Of a DNA stretch of 64,000 nucleotides, positions 9,525 to 18,800 are shown piece by piece. The notes beneath the pieces were generated by a model. That model worked only from the letters and a program-made list of their open reading frames with translations. It did no database searches and was not told the origin of the DNA. The stretch's first letter is position 1. Each line of letters begins with the position of its first letter. Source of the stretch: Quadrisphaera sp. INWT6 (lineage in GTDB: Bacteria; Actinomycetota; Actinomycetes; Actinomycetales; Quadrisphaeraceae); contig NZ_VUOH01000006.1 of NCBI RefSeq assembly GCF_015390235.1, positions 186,001 through 250,000 of the forward strand, in the 5' to 3' direction. A program made the position numbers and the translations under genes.

Positions 9525-9580
9525 CCACGACGCCGAGAGGGCGCCACCCCGGTCGGGGTGGCGCCCTCTCGGCGTCGTGG
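9525..9580. terminator. Perfect 26-bp stem terminator after livF
   Basis: Positions 9525-9550 (CCACGACGCCGAGAGGGCGC and on) are the exact complement of 9555-9580, with a 4-base loop at 9551-9554. There is no T-tract. It starts seven bases after the livF stop and separates the convergent livF and livJ. Confidence 0.85.
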
Positions 9581-9607
9581 GCCCAGCGGCGCAGGGCGGC
9601 GCTGCGC

Positions 9608-9632
9608 GGCTGCGGCTGCGGCTGCGGCTGCG
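9608..9632. repeat. TGCGGC hexamer run
   Basis: Four direct copies of a TGCGGC hexamer between the livF and livJ terminators. It has no start codon or conserved frame and is probably a simple-sequence tract. Confidence 0.5.
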
Positions 9633-9643
9633 CCGGAACAGCA

Positions 9644-9680
9644 GAGGGCCCCGCCCCCGGAGACCGGGAGCGGGGCCCTC
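9644..9680 (-). terminator. Terminator of livJ
   Basis: An 11-bp perfect stem pairs 9644-9654 (GAGGGCCCCGC) with 9670-9680, loop 9655-9669. It lies 30 bases beyond the livJ stop codon on the minus strand. Confidence 0.7.
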
Positions 9681-9710
9681 GCGCCAGCGGCGCTCAGCTC
9701 AGGACGAGCC

Positions 9711-11018
9711 TCAGATGGAGCCGGTGACGTAGTCGATGTTCGTGTAGGTGTTGTCGTCGCCGTACTCGTAGATGCCGATCGTGGCCTGGGTCTCGTCGCC
9801 CTGGGCGTTGAACTCGATCGGGCCGGAGTAGCCGTCGTAGTCGATGTCGGTGCCGGCGTTCAGCAGGTCCAGGCACTCCTTGTAGGCGGTGCACTTGGTG
9901 CCGCCCTCGGAGACGGACTGCATCATCGAGGCGATGCCGGTGCCGCTGTCGTTCTTGGCGGCCTGGGCGGCCAGCGCGACAAGGACGGTCGCGTCGTACG
10001 CCTCGGGGGCGTAGCTGAAGTCGGCCAGCTGCGGGTTCAGGGCCAGCAGGCGGTCGCGGAAGTCACCGGTGGTGGCGGCGCCGGGCAGGGTGCCCTTGAC
10101 GCCCTTCAGCGTGCCGGCGGGGAAGTCGTCGCCGTAGTTCGACAGGTTGCCGTCGACGAAGTAGATCGGCACGTTGGCCGGGCCGATGTTCTGCGTGACC
10201 AGCGCCTGGATGATCTGGACGGTCTGCTCGAAGCCGATGACCACGATGGCCTCGGGGTTCTTGGCGGCGACGTCGGAGGCGATCGAGTCGAACGTGGCGG
10301 CGTCGGGGTTGAAGACCGAGTTCTGCACGATCTGGCCGCCACCGGCCTCCAGCGCCTGCTGGATGTTGGTCTGCAGGCCCGAGCCGTACGGGTCGTCGAG
10401 GGTGATCGTGGCCACGTCGAGGTGGTTGTCGTTCACCAGCAGGTCGCCCATGACGCGGCCCTGGAGCACGTCGGAGGGAGCGGTGCGCCAGTACAGGCCG
10501 CGGTCCGCGTAGGTGGTGAAGTCCGGCGAGGTGTTGGCCGGGCTGACCTGGATGACGCCGGCGCCGGTGATGGCGTCGATGACGGTCTTCGACACGCCCG
10601 AGGAGGCGGCGCCGATGATCGCGTCGGTGTTGGCGGCCAGCAGGCGGTCGACCGACTGCGAGGCGATGTTGGTGGTGGTGTCGCCGGAGTCGGTCTCGCT
10701 GTAGACGACGTCCTTGTTGTTGTAGCCGCCGGCCTCGTTGATCTCGTTGATGGCCAGCTGCACGCCGGCGAACTCCGGCGGGCCGAGGAAGGCGAGGCTG
10801 CCGGTCTGGGGCAGCAGGGAGCCGATCGTCAGGGTGCCGTCACCGGGGACGACGGGCGCCTGCTCGGTGCCAGCGGTGCTGGTGGCCGAGGAGGTGGCGC
10901 TCGTGGCGGAGGCGGTCGCATCGGCCGCGGGGTCGCTCGAGCCGCCGCAGGCGGTGAGGAAGAGCGAAGCGGAGCCGAGCAGAGCGACCGCAGTCGCGCC
11001 GCGCAGGGATCGGATCAT
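9711..11018 (-). CDS. livJ: Branched-chain amino acid ABC substrate-binding lipoprotein
   Basis: 435 residues from ATG 11018. A lipoprotein signal (residues 1-25, lipobox LTAC then GGSS) anchors it outside the membrane, followed by an Ala/Thr/Ser-rich linker to about residue 55. The periplasmic-binding type I fold then starts (LTIGSLLPQTGSLAFLGPPEFAGVQLAINEINEAGG), with RTAPSDVLQGRVMGDLL and YAPEAYDATVLVALAA, as in LivJ/LivK-type receptors. Its ligand is probably a branched-chain amino acid or amide. It lies tail to tail with livHMGF, so it is transcribed separately. Lgt, the enzyme that would lipidate it, is encoded 10 kb away. Confidence 0.93.
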   Translation of the reverse strand: MIRSLRGATAVALLGSASLFLTACGGSSDPAADATASATSATSSATSTAGTEQAPVVPGDGTLTIGSLLPQTGSLAFLGPPEFAGVQLAINEINEAGGYNNKDVVYSETDSGDTTTNIASQSVDRLLAANTDAIIGAASSGVSKTVIDAITGAGVIQVSPANTSPDFTTYADRGLYWRTAPSDVLQGRVMGDLLVNDNHLDVATITLDDPYGSGLQTNIQQALEAGGGQIVQNSVFNPDAATFDSIASDVAAKNPEAIVVIGFEQTVQIIQALVTQNIGPANVPIYFVDGNLSNYGDDFPAGTLKGVKGTLPGAATTGDFRDRLLALNPQLADFSYAPEAYDATVLVALAAQAAKNDSGTGIASMMQSVSEGGTKCTAYKECLDLLNAGTDIDYDGYSGPIEFNAQGDETQATIGIYEYGDDNTYTNIDYVTGSI

Positions 11019-11137
11019 GGACGTCCTCTCGGGGGGCGGCGTCCAGGAGCGGCGCCGCTGTCGGTCTCAGGACCGTAAGGGCCCCGGAGCCTCCCGAGGA
11101 GGTCACGACCTCGGTTGTTGCGAACCCGTGACCTGCG

Positions 11138-11169
11138 CGTCTGCACCCGCAGCGGTGCGGGTGCAGACG
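11138..11169 (-). terminator. Terminator of pdtaR
   Basis: A perfect 14-bp stem pairs 11138-11151 (CGTCTGCACCCGCA) with 11156-11169, loop GCGG. It starts 23 bases downstream of the pdtaR stop. The remaining gap to livJ (11019-11137) holds a possible livJ -10 box, TACGGT at 11077-11072 on the minus strand, without a clear -35. Confidence 0.75.
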
Positions 11170-11191
11170 ATCTCGCCGTGGTGGCGCAGCG

Positions 11192-11803
11192 TCAGCTGGT
11201 GACCTGGCTGAGGACGGCGTCGGCCACCTCGCGCATGGTGAGGCGCCGGTCCATCGACGTCTTCTGGATCCAGCGGAACGCCTCGGGCTCGGACAGGCCC
11301 ATGCGCGTCATCAGGAGGCCCTTGGCGCGCTCCACGCGCTTGCGGGTCTCGAAGCGCTCGGAGAGGTCGGCCACCTCCTCCTCGAGGTCGGCGATCTCCT
11401 GGAAGCGGGAGACGGCGATCTCGACCGCGGGCAGCAGGTCGGCGGAGGTGAACGGCTTCACCACGTACGCCATGGCGCCGGCGTCACGGGCCCTGTCGAC
11501 CAGCTCGCGCTGCGAGAAGGCCGTCAGCAGGACGACGGGCGCGAGGCGCGCCTTGCCGATCCGCTCCGCCGCGCTGATGCCGTCGAGGACGGGCATCTTG
11601 ACGTCCATCACCACGAGGTCGGGCTGGAGCTCCTCGACGAGGCGCACCGCGCTCTCGCCGTCTCCGGCCTCTCCGACCACGTCGTAGCCGGCCTCGCGGA
11701 GGATCTCGACGACGTCGAGGCGGATGATCGCCTCGTCCTCCGCGACGACGACGCGCCGGCGCGGCCCTGCGCCCGGCTCCGCCTGGGTACCCTGCTCAGT
11801 CAC
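11192..11803 (-). CDS. pdtaR: ANTAR-domain response regulator, PdtaR-like
   Basis: 203 residues from GTG 11803. It has a receiver domain at residues 17-135 ([22 protein letters not shown], phospho-acceptor Asp in LVVMDVKMP, switch Thr in LLTAFS, Lys in YVVKPF). A coiled linker ([21 protein letters not shown]) leads into an ANTAR RNA-binding domain ([39 protein letters not shown]). In M. tuberculosis the homologue (Rv1626) is phosphorylated by PdtaS and acts as an antiterminator. It lies between tRNA-Leu/pyk and polA as in mycobacteria. No cognate kinase is in the window. The start codon is preceded by a leaderless-type -10 box. Confidence 0.92.
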   Translation of the reverse strand: MTEQGTQAEPGAGPRRRVVVAEDEAIIRLDVVEILREAGYDVVGEAGDGESAVRLVEELQPDLVVMDVKMPVLDGISAAERIGKARLAPVVLLTAFSQRELVDRARDAGAMAYVVKPFTSADLLPAVEIAVSRFQEIADLEEEVADLSERFETRKRVERAKGLLMTRMGLSEPEAFRWIQKTSMDRRLTMREVADAVLSQVTS

Positions 11804-11810
11804 GACCGGT

Positions 11811-11816
11811 ACTTTA
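11811..11816 (-). promoter_or_regulatory. Leaderless-type -10 box of pdtaR
   Basis: Minus-strand TAAAGT, 7 bases before GTG 11803. It is the most A/T-rich hexamer for hundreds of bases. Confidence 0.55.
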
Positions 11817-11860
11817 GTCGTGCCGCGGGGTCCGCCCGACAAGGGTGATCCCACATGCAG

Positions 11861-11943
11861 GCCGGGTTGGTGGAACGGTAGACACCGAGCTCTCAAAATG
11901 CTCTGCCCGCAAGGGCGTGCGGGTTCGAATCCCGCACCCGGCA
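11861..11943 (+). tRNA. tRNA-Leu, anticodon CAA
   Basis: An 83-base class II tRNA. The acceptor stem pairs GCCGGGT (11861-11867) with ACCCGGC (11936-11942), discriminator A 11943. The anticodon loop CTCAAAA places CAA at 11894-11896, reading UUG. The long variable arm (TGCCC GCAA GGGCG) and T-arm GCGGG TTCGAAT CCCGC are clear. The anticodon stem has a T-T mismatch at its loop end. CCA is not encoded. It lies divergent from pdtaR and 30 bases before the HTH/LAGLIDADG gene. Confidence 0.95.
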
Positions 11944-11972
11944 CACACCTCGCACGGACCGTCGGTGGACGG

Positions 11973-12763
11973 GTGTTCGATCACGAGGTGCCCGCCCCCA
12001 CCCCCTGGCCCGTCGTGCAGGAGGCCGTGCGCCTCCACGGCCTGGGCCTCACCGACGCACAGGTCGCACTGCGGCTCGGCATCTCCACCAACACCGTGGG
12101 ACGGTGGCGGAGACGCATCCGCGAGGAGCGGCTGCTCGTGGCTCCGGGCCGGAGCGGGTCAGCGCCGCGTCCGCTCTGCGAGGGGGCCCGCTCGACCGGG
12201 GCGCCTACGCCCACCTGCTGGGCTGGTACCTCGGTGACGGGCACATCGCCCTGGCCCGCGGCATCCCGCGCCTGCTGGCGATCTTCAACGATGCCAAGTA
12301 CCCGGACCTCAGCGACGAGGTCGAGGCGGCCATCAGGGCGGTGAAGCCTGGTGCCAGCGTCTGGCGCCGTCTCCGACACGGGTGCTTCGCCATCAGCGCC
12401 TCGTGGCACCACTGGCCGTGCCTCTTCCCCCAGCACGGGGAGGGTCGCAAGCACGAGCGGGAGATCGTTCTCGCCCCGTGGCAGCAGGAGATCGTCGACG
12501 AGCACCCGGGCCTGCTGCTCCGAGGGCTCTTCCACAGCGACGGTTGCCGGGTGCAGAACTGGGCCACCAGCGCCAGCGGCAAGCGCTACGAGGGCTACCC
12601 GCGGTACCTGTTCAGCAACGCCTCGGAGGACATCATCGGCATCTGCTGCTCAGCACTCGACCGGCTCGGCATCCGATGGACGCGCCCGCGCCGCGACATG
12701 GTCTCCGTGGCGCGGCGGGATGCGGTAGCCCTCCTGGACGAGCACGTCGGCCCCAAGAGCTGA
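11973..12763 (+). pseudogene. HTH plus LAGLIDADG-type protein, frameshifted
   Basis: Two halves lie in different frames. From GTG 11973 (or 11988) the first frame gives a helix-turn-helix, [20 protein letters not shown] then [16 protein letters not shown]. The second frame gives [20 protein letters not shown], a LAGLIDADG-like helix, then WHHWPCLFPQHGEGRKHERE, LLLRGLFHSDGCRV (second such motif) and SVARREAVALL-like SVARRDAVALLDEHVG. This is the layout of a known actinomycete family of HTH proteins with a homing-endonuclease-like domain. One added G in the run at 12182-12186 would join the halves into 263 residues. It is either a pseudogene or a sequencing error. It begins 30 bases after tRNA-Leu, and its stop lies inside a terminator stem. 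Confidence 0.75.
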
Positions 12764-12813
12764 CGCAGGAGGGCCCGGGACGACGTCGTCGTCCCGGGCC
12801 CTCCTGCGTCAGC
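12759..12813. terminator. Long stem terminator between convergent genes
   Basis: About 27 bp pair: 12759-12785 (GCTGACGCAGGAGGGCCCGG and on) with 12787-12813, practically no loop. It contains the TGA stop (12761-12763) of the HTH/LAGLIDADG gene and lies 20 bases from the pyk stop. It probably ends transcription from both sides. Confidence 0.85.
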
Positions 12814-12833
12814 GCCCCCTCAGGGGTGCCGGC

Positions 12834-14255
12834 TCACTCGTTCTTGGCGTCGCCCACGCGGTGCACGCGCACCGCGTTGGTCGAACCGACCTTGCCGGGG
12901 GGCGAGCCGGCGCAGATGACGACGACGGAGCCCTCCGGGACGCGGTCGATGTCGAGCAGGGCCTTGTCGACCTGAGCGACCATGTCGTCCGTCGTCTCGA
13001 CGAAGGGCACCAGGAACGGCTCGGTGCCCCAGGTCAGCGCGAGCTGGTTGCGCGTGGCGGCGTCGGGGGTGAAGGCCAGCGCGGGGATCGGCGAGCGCAG
13101 GCGCGCCATGCGCCGGGCCGAGTCACCGGAGACGGTGAAGGTGACCAGCTGGCTGGCGCCGATGTTCTCGGCGATGGCGCGGGCGGCCCACGTCACCGCG
13201 CCGGGCTGGGTGTGCGGGGTGGTGCCGAGCGGACGGATCCGGTCGAGCGCCTCCTTCTCGGTGTTGGCGATGATGCGGGCCATCGTCTGGACCGTCTCGA
13301 TCGCGAACTCGCCGACGCTCGTCTCACCGGAGAGCATCAGCGCGTCGGCGCCGTCGAGGACGGCGTTCGCGACGTCGCTGGCCTCGGCGCGCGTGGGGCG
13401 CGGGGCGCTGATCATCGACTCGAGCATCTGCGTCGCCACGATGACCGGCTTGGCGTTGCGGCGGCACATCTCGACGGCGCGCTTCTGGACGATCGGCACC
13501 TGCTCCAGCGGGAGCTCGACGCCGAGGTCGCCGCGGGCGACCATGACGCCGTCGAACGCGGCGACGATGCCCTCGAGGTCCTCGACGGCCTGGGGCTTCT
13601 CGACCTTGGCGATGACGGGGCGGCGCACGCCGACCTCGTCCATGATCGCGTGGACGTCGACGATGTCGGCGCCGGTGCGCACGAAGGACAGCGCGATGAA
13701 GTCGACGCCGGTCTTCAGGGCCCAGCGCAGGTCGTCGGCGTCCTTGTCGGACAGGGCCGGGACGCTGACGGCGACGCCGGGCAGGTTGATGCCCTTGTTG
13801 TTCGAGACCGGGCCGGGGACCGTGACGCGGGTGCGGACGCGGGGGCCGTCGACGGAGATGACCTCGAGGCCCACGCGACCGTCGTCGATCAGCAGCGGGT
13901 CGCCCGGGGAGACGTCACCGGCGAGGCCCTTGTACGTGGTGGAGCAGATGTCCTTGGTGCCCGGCACGTCCTCGGTGGTGATGGTGAACTCGTCACCCAC
14001 CGCGAGCTGGTGCGGGCCGGCCACGAAGCGGCCGAGGCGGATCTTGGGGCCCTGCAGGTCGGCCAGGATGGCGACCGCGTGGCCAGCGGCGTCGCTCGCC
14101 TTGCGGACCAGGTTGTAGCGGCGCAGGTGGTCGGCCTGGTCGCCGTGGGACATGTTGAGGCGGGCCACGTCCATCCCGGCCTCGATCACGGCGGCCATGC
14201 GCTCCGGGGTGTCCAGAGCGGGCCCCAGCGTGCAGACGATCTTCGCTCGGCGCAT
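12834..14255 (-). CDS. pyk: Pyruvate kinase
   Basis: 473 residues from ATG 14255 (MRRAKIVCTLGPALDTPERM), the conserved family start. An open frame upstream is not needed, and the ATG has a leaderless-type -10 box. Active-site features: RLNMSHGD, ILADLQGPKIRLGRF, the Lys/Glu signature VIAKVEKPQAVEDLEGIVAA, DGVMVARGDLGVELP and KPVIVATQMLESM. The C-terminal domain carries TVSGDSARRMARLRSP. It converts PEP and ADP to pyruvate and ATP in glycolysis. It lies next to gltD and pdtaR, matching pykA (Rv1617) in mycobacteria. Confidence 0.97.
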   Translation of the reverse strand: MRRAKIVCTLGPALDTPERMAAVIEAGMDVARLNMSHGDQADHLRRYNLVRKASDAAGHAVAILADLQGPKIRLGRFVAGPHQLAVGDEFTITTEDVPGTKDICSTTYKGLAGDVSPGDPLLIDDGRVGLEVISVDGPRVRTRVTVPGPVSNNKGINLPGVAVSVPALSDKDADDLRWALKTGVDFIALSFVRTGADIVDVHAIMDEVGVRRPVIAKVEKPQAVEDLEGIVAAFDGVMVARGDLGVELPLEQVPIVQKRAVEMCRRNAKPVIVATQMLESMISAPRPTRAEASDVANAVLDGADALMLSGETSVGEFAIETVQTMARIIANTEKEALDRIRPLGTTPHTQPGAVTWAARAIAENIGASQLVTFTVSGDSARRMARLRSPIPALAFTPDAATRNQLALTWGTEPFLVPFVETTDDMVAQVDKALLDIDRVPEGSVVVICAGSPPGKVGSTNAVRVHRVGDAKNE

Positions 14256-14262
14256 GGGCCCC

Positions 14263-14268
14263 AGACTA
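14263..14268 (-). promoter_or_regulatory. Leaderless-type -10 box of pyk
   Basis: Minus-strand TAGTCT, 7 bases before ATG 14255. Confidence 0.55.
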
Positions 14269-14281
14269 GGCCCGCCCGCCG

Positions 14282-14302
14282 CGCCCCCGACTGGCGGGGG
14301 CG
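14282..14302 (-). terminator. Short hairpin after gltD
   Basis: A 7-bp C/G stem (CGCCCCC at 14282-14288 with GGGGGCG at 14296-14302) between the gltD stop (14373) and the pyk promoter. It is weak evidence for termination of gltBD. Confidence 0.4.
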
Positions 14303-14319
14303 GGGCGGGCGGGCTAGGG

Positions 14320-14335
14320 GTGTGAGCGTTCACAC
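14320..14335. promoter_or_regulatory. Palindromic operator candidate upstream of pyk
   Basis: GTGTGA (14320-14325), GCGT, TCACAC (14330-14335): perfect 6-base arms around a 4-base centre. It sits about 55 bases upstream of the pyk -10 box. The central CG and TGTGAGCG half-site look like a LacI/GalR-family operator. The 4-base spacing does not fit CRP, which needs 6. Confidence 0.4.
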
Positions 14336-14372
14336 GCCGTTCACCGGCGCGGACCGGTGAGAGGTGCCGGGG

Positions 14373-15854
14373 TCAGACCACCAGCGGCCGGGCGTGGGGG
14401 GTCACCGGCGAGGGCAGCGTGCTGGGCCGGCCGGTGAGGTGCTCGTCGACGGCGGCGGCCGCAGCGCGCCCCTCGGCGATCGCCCACACGATCAGGCTCG
14501 CCCCGCGGCCGGCGTCGCCGACCACGAAGGTGCCCGGGCGGCTGGTCTCCCAGCGCTCGTCGCGCACGATGGCGCCGTCGCGCCCGACCTCGAGGCCCAG
14601 CTGCTCGACCATCGGCATCTTCTGGACGCCCGAGAAGCCCAGGGCCAGCAGCACCAGCTGCGCGGGCAGCTCGCGCTCGGAGCCCTCGACCACCGTGTAG
14701 CTGCGGTCGGGGTGGCGGACCACCTCGACCATGCGCAGCGCCTTGACGCCGCCCTCGCCGTCGTCGACCAGCTCGGTGGTCGAGGCGGTGTAGACGCGCT
14801 CGCCGCCCTCCTCGTGCGCGGAGGAGGTGCGGAAGACCAGCGGGTACGTCGGCCAGGGCTGGTTGCCGGTGCGGTCGGGCGGGGGCGTCGGGCCGATGGC
14901 CAGCTGCGTCACCGAGCGCGGGTTCTGCCGCAGCACGGTGCCGAGGCAGTCGGCGCCGGTGTCGCCGGCGCCGATGATGACGACGTCCTTGCCCTCGGCG
15001 CTGACGCGCTTCTCCTCGGGCACCCACGAGGGCACCGGGAGTCCGAGGGCCTCCTTGTTGCCCTGCGGCAGGTACTCCATCGCCTGCAGGACGCCCCGCA
15101 GGTCGCGGCCGGGGACGTCGAGCTCGCGCGGCTGCAGCGCGCCGACGGCCAGCACGACGGCGTCGTACCGGTCGGCCAGGCGGGCGGCGTCGACGTCCAC
15201 GCCCACGTCGACGGTGGTGCGGAAGCGGGTGCCCTCGGCCTGCATCTGCTGGACGCGGCGGTCGATGTGCCGCTTCTCCATCTTGTACTCGGGCACGCCG
15301 TAGCGCATGAGACCGCCCAGGGCGTCGTCGCGCTCGTAGACGGCGACGGTGTGACCGGCGCGCGTCAGCTGCTGCGCAGCGGCCAGGCCCGCGGGGCCCG
15401 AGCCGATGACGGCGACCGTCTTGCCCGTGAGCCGCTCCGGGGGCAGCGGCTGCACCCAGTCGTTCTCCCAGGCGCGGTCGATGATCGACTCCTCGACCAG
15501 CTTGATGGTCACGGCGTCCTGGTTGATGCCCAGCACGCAGGCGCTCTCGCAGGGGGCCGGGCACAGCTTGCCGGTGAACTCCGGGAAGTTGTTGGTGGCG
15601 TGCAGCTGCTCGATCGCCTCGCGGAAGTCACCGCGGCGGGTGAGGTCGTTCCACTCGGGGATGAGGTTGCCCAGCGGGCAGCCGTTGTGGCAGAAGGGCA
15701 CGCCGCAGTCCATGCAGCGACCGGCCTGCTCGCGCAGGACGGCGCCGTCGACCTGCTGGTACACCTCGTGCCAGTCGCGGATGCGGACCGGCACGGGGCG
15801 CCGGGGCGCGTTCTGCCGGGTCGGGACGGTGAGGAACCCTCGGGGGTCAGCCAC
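14373..15854 (-). CDS. gltD: Glutamate synthase, small subunit
   Basis: 493 residues from GTG 15854. N-terminal Cys clusters for two 4Fe-4S centres: [17 protein letters not shown] and [12 protein letters not shown]. The FAD site is [17 protein letters not shown] (about residue 150) and the NADPH site [15 protein letters not shown]. The C-terminal [20 protein letters not shown] is the usual second FAD contact. It passes electrons from NADPH to GltB for glutamate formation from glutamine and 2-oxoglutarate. The start overlaps the gltB stop by 8 bases, so it is translationally coupled. Confidence 0.96.
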   Translation of the reverse strand: MADPRGFLTVPTRQNAPRRPVPVRIRDWHEVYQQVDGAVLREQAGRCMDCGVPFCHNGCPLGNLIPEWNDLTRRGDFREAIEQLHATNNFPEFTGKLCPAPCESACVLGINQDAVTIKLVEESIIDRAWENDWVQPLPPERLTGKTVAVIGSGPAGLAAAQQLTRAGHTVAVYERDDALGGLMRYGVPEYKMEKRHIDRRVQQMQAEGTRFRTTVDVGVDVDAARLADRYDAVVLAVGALQPRELDVPGRDLRGVLQAMEYLPQGNKEALGLPVPSWVPEEKRVSAEGKDVVIIGAGDTGADCLGTVLRQNPRSVTQLAIGPTPPPDRTGNQPWPTYPLVFRTSSAHEEGGERVYTASTTELVDDGEGGVKALRMVEVVRHPDRSYTVVEGSERELPAQLVLLALGFSGVQKMPMVEQLGLEVGRDGAIVRDERWETSRPGTFVVGDAGRGASLIVWAIAEGRAAAAAVDEHLTGRPSTLPSPVTPHARPLVV

Positions 15855-18800
15855 GGACGGCCTCCATGATCTGCAGCCAGACGCCTTCGCCGTCGGGGTC
15901 GTTCCCCTCGGCGGCCGCCTGCTCGCGCAGGGCGGTGACGCGTGCGAAGTCGCGCGGGACGAGCGCGGTGAAGCGCTCCAGGGCGTTCTCGCCCTCGGAC
16001 AGGAGCGCGGCGGCGACGGCGGAGCCGGTCTCCTCCGCGTGGCGGGCGAGCAGCGAGGTGAGCAGCTCGGCCTCGGCGGAGCCCGGCGCGACCGGGCTCG
16101 AGACCAGCTCGCCGCTGCGCACGGCGGCGCCGTTCAGCTTCTCGGGCTGGAGGTCGAGCACGAACGCCCGGCCGCCGGACATGCCGGCACCCAGGTTGCG
16201 GCCGGTCTCGCCCAGCACGACGACGGTGCCGCCGGTCATGTACTCGCAGGCGTGGTCGCCCGTGCCCTCGACGACGATCGAGGCGCCGGAGTTGCGGACG
16301 GCGAACCGCTCCCCCACCCGGCCGGAGAGGAAGACCTCGCCGGAGGTGGCGCCGTAGCCGACGGTGTTGCCGGCCACCACGTTGTCGGCGGCGTCGCGGA
16401 AGAACGGCGCGCTCTCGTGGGGGCGGACCACCACGCGGCCGCCGGACAGGCCCTTGCCGACGTAGTCGTTCGCGTCGCCGACCAGGCGCAGGGTGACCCC
16501 CGCGGGCAGGAAGGCGCCGAACGACTGGCCCGCGGAGCCGACCAGCGTCAGGTCGATGGTGCCGTCGGGGGCGCCGTCGGGACCGAAGCGCTTGGTCACC
16601 TCGTGGCCGAGCATCGTGCCGACGGTGCGGTTGACGTTGCGGACGGCGAAGGTGGCGGACACCTGCTCGCCGCTGTCGAGCGCCGCCCGCGAGGCCGCGA
16701 CCAGCTGGTGGTCCAGGGCCTTCTCCAGCCCGTGGTCCTGCGACACCGACTGGCGGCGCGAGGCGCCCTCGGGGACCTCGACGTCGGCCAGGACCGGCGA
16801 GAGGTCGAGGCCGGAGGCCTTCCAGTGGTCGACGGCGCGGCGCACGTCGAGCGAGCCGACCTGGCCGACGGCCTCGTCGAGGCTGCGGAACCCGAGCGCG
16901 GCGAGGTGCTCGCGCACCTCCTCGGCCAGGTACTCGAAGAACGTGACCACGAACTCCGGCTTGCCGGTGAAGCGCTCGCGCAGCACGGGGTTCTGCGTGG
17001 CGACGCCGACGGGGCAGGTGTCGAGCTGGCAGACGCGCATCATGATGCAGCCGCTGACCACCAGGGGGGCGGTGGAGAAGCCGTACTCCTCAGCACCCAG
17101 CAGCGCGGCCACGACGACGTCGCGCCCGGTCTTCAGGGCGCCGTCGACCTGGACGCTGACCCTGTCGCGCAGGCCGTTGAGCAGCAGCGTCTGCTGGGTC
17201 TCGGCCAGGCCGAGCTCCCAGGGGGCGCCGGCGTGCTTCAGCGACGTCAGCGGGGCTGCGCCCGTGCCGCCGTCGTGGCCGGAGACCAGGACGACGTCGG
17301 AGTGCGCCTTGGCGACGCCGGCCGCGACCGTGCCCACGCCGACCTCGGAGACCAGCTTGGTGTGGATCCTCGCCGCCGGGTTGGCGTTCTTCAGGTCGTG
17401 GATCAGCTGGGCGAGGTCCTCGATGGAGTAGATGTCGTGGTGCGGCGGCGGGGAGATCAGGCCGACGCCGGGCGTCGCGTGACGCGTCTTCGCGATGTTC
17501 GGGTAGACCTTCGGGCCGGGCAGCTGGCCGCCCTCGCCGGGCTTGGCGCCCTGCGCCATCTTGATCTGCAGGTCGGTCGCGTGGGTCAGGTAGGCGCTGG
17601 TGACGCCGAACCGGCCCGAGGCGATCTGCTTGATCGCACTGCGGCGCTCCGGGTCGAGCAGGCGCTCGACGTCCTCGCCGCCCTCACCGGTGTTCGACTT
17701 GGCGCCGAGCCGGTTCATGGCGACCGCGAGGGTCTCGTGGGCCTCCGCGGAGATGGAGCCGTAGCTCATCGCCCCCGTGGAGAAGCGCTTGACGATCTCG
17801 CTGACCGGCTCGACCTCGTCGATCGGCACGGGCTGGCGGCCGGTGGCCGCGGCGTCCTTGAAGGCGAACAGGCCGCGCAGCGTCATGAGGCGCTCGGACT
17901 GCTCGTCGACGCGCGAGGTGTACTGCTGGAACACGTCGTAGCGGCGCGCGCGGGTGGAGTGCTGCAGGCGGAAGACCGTCTCCGGGTCGAACAGGTGCGG
18001 CTCGCCCTCGCGCTTCCACTGGTACTCACCGCCCACGTCGAGGCGGCGGTGCGCGGGGGCGGCGCCCTCGACCGGGTAGGCGCGGGCGTGGCGGGCCGCG
18101 ACCTCGGCGGCGATGACGTCGAGCCCGACGCCGCCCAGCTGGGAGGTGGTGCCGGTGAACCAGCGGTCGACCAGCTCCTGGCTCAGGCCGATGGCCTCGA
18201 AGACCTGCGCGCCGCGGTAGGAGGCGACGGTGGAGATGCCCATCTTGGACATCACCTTGAGCACGCCCTTGCCGAGCGCGTAGATGAGCTTGCGCACCGC
18301 CTGCTGGGGGTCGGAGCCCTCGAGCAGCCCGTGGCGGCACAGGTCCTCGACGGTCTCCATGGCCAGGTACGGGTTGATGCACGCGGCGCCGAAGCCGATG
18401 AGCAGCGCGACGTGGTGGACCTCGCGGACGTCACCGGCCTCGACGACCAGGCCGACCTGCGTGCGGGTCTTCTCGCGCAGCAGGTGGTGGTGCACCGCGC
18501 TGGTCAGCAGCAGCGAGGGGATCGGCGCCCACACGGCGTCGCCGTCGCGGTCGGACAGCAGCACGAAGCGCGCGCCGCCGTCGATCGCGGCGGAGACCTC
18601 GGCGCAGATCTCGAGCAGGCGGCGCTCGAGCTCCTCGCCGCCGCCGGCCACGCGGTACAGGCCGCGCACGCGGACGGTGGCGAAGCCGGTGCCCTCGCCG
18701 TCAGCGTCGAGGTGGGTGATCTTGGCCAGCTCGTCGTTGTCGATGACGGGGAACGGCAGGCGCAGCTGGCGGCAGTGCTCCGCCGACGCGGTGAGCGCGT

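Noticed and set aside
11973-12763. Intein or self-splicing intron
   Set aside because: The LAGLIDADG-like protein is free-standing beside the tRNA; the tRNA is intact and no host gene is interrupted.
14320-14335. CRP/FNR site upstream of pyk
   Set aside because: Half-sites TGTGA and TCACA are 4 bases apart, while CRP needs 6.
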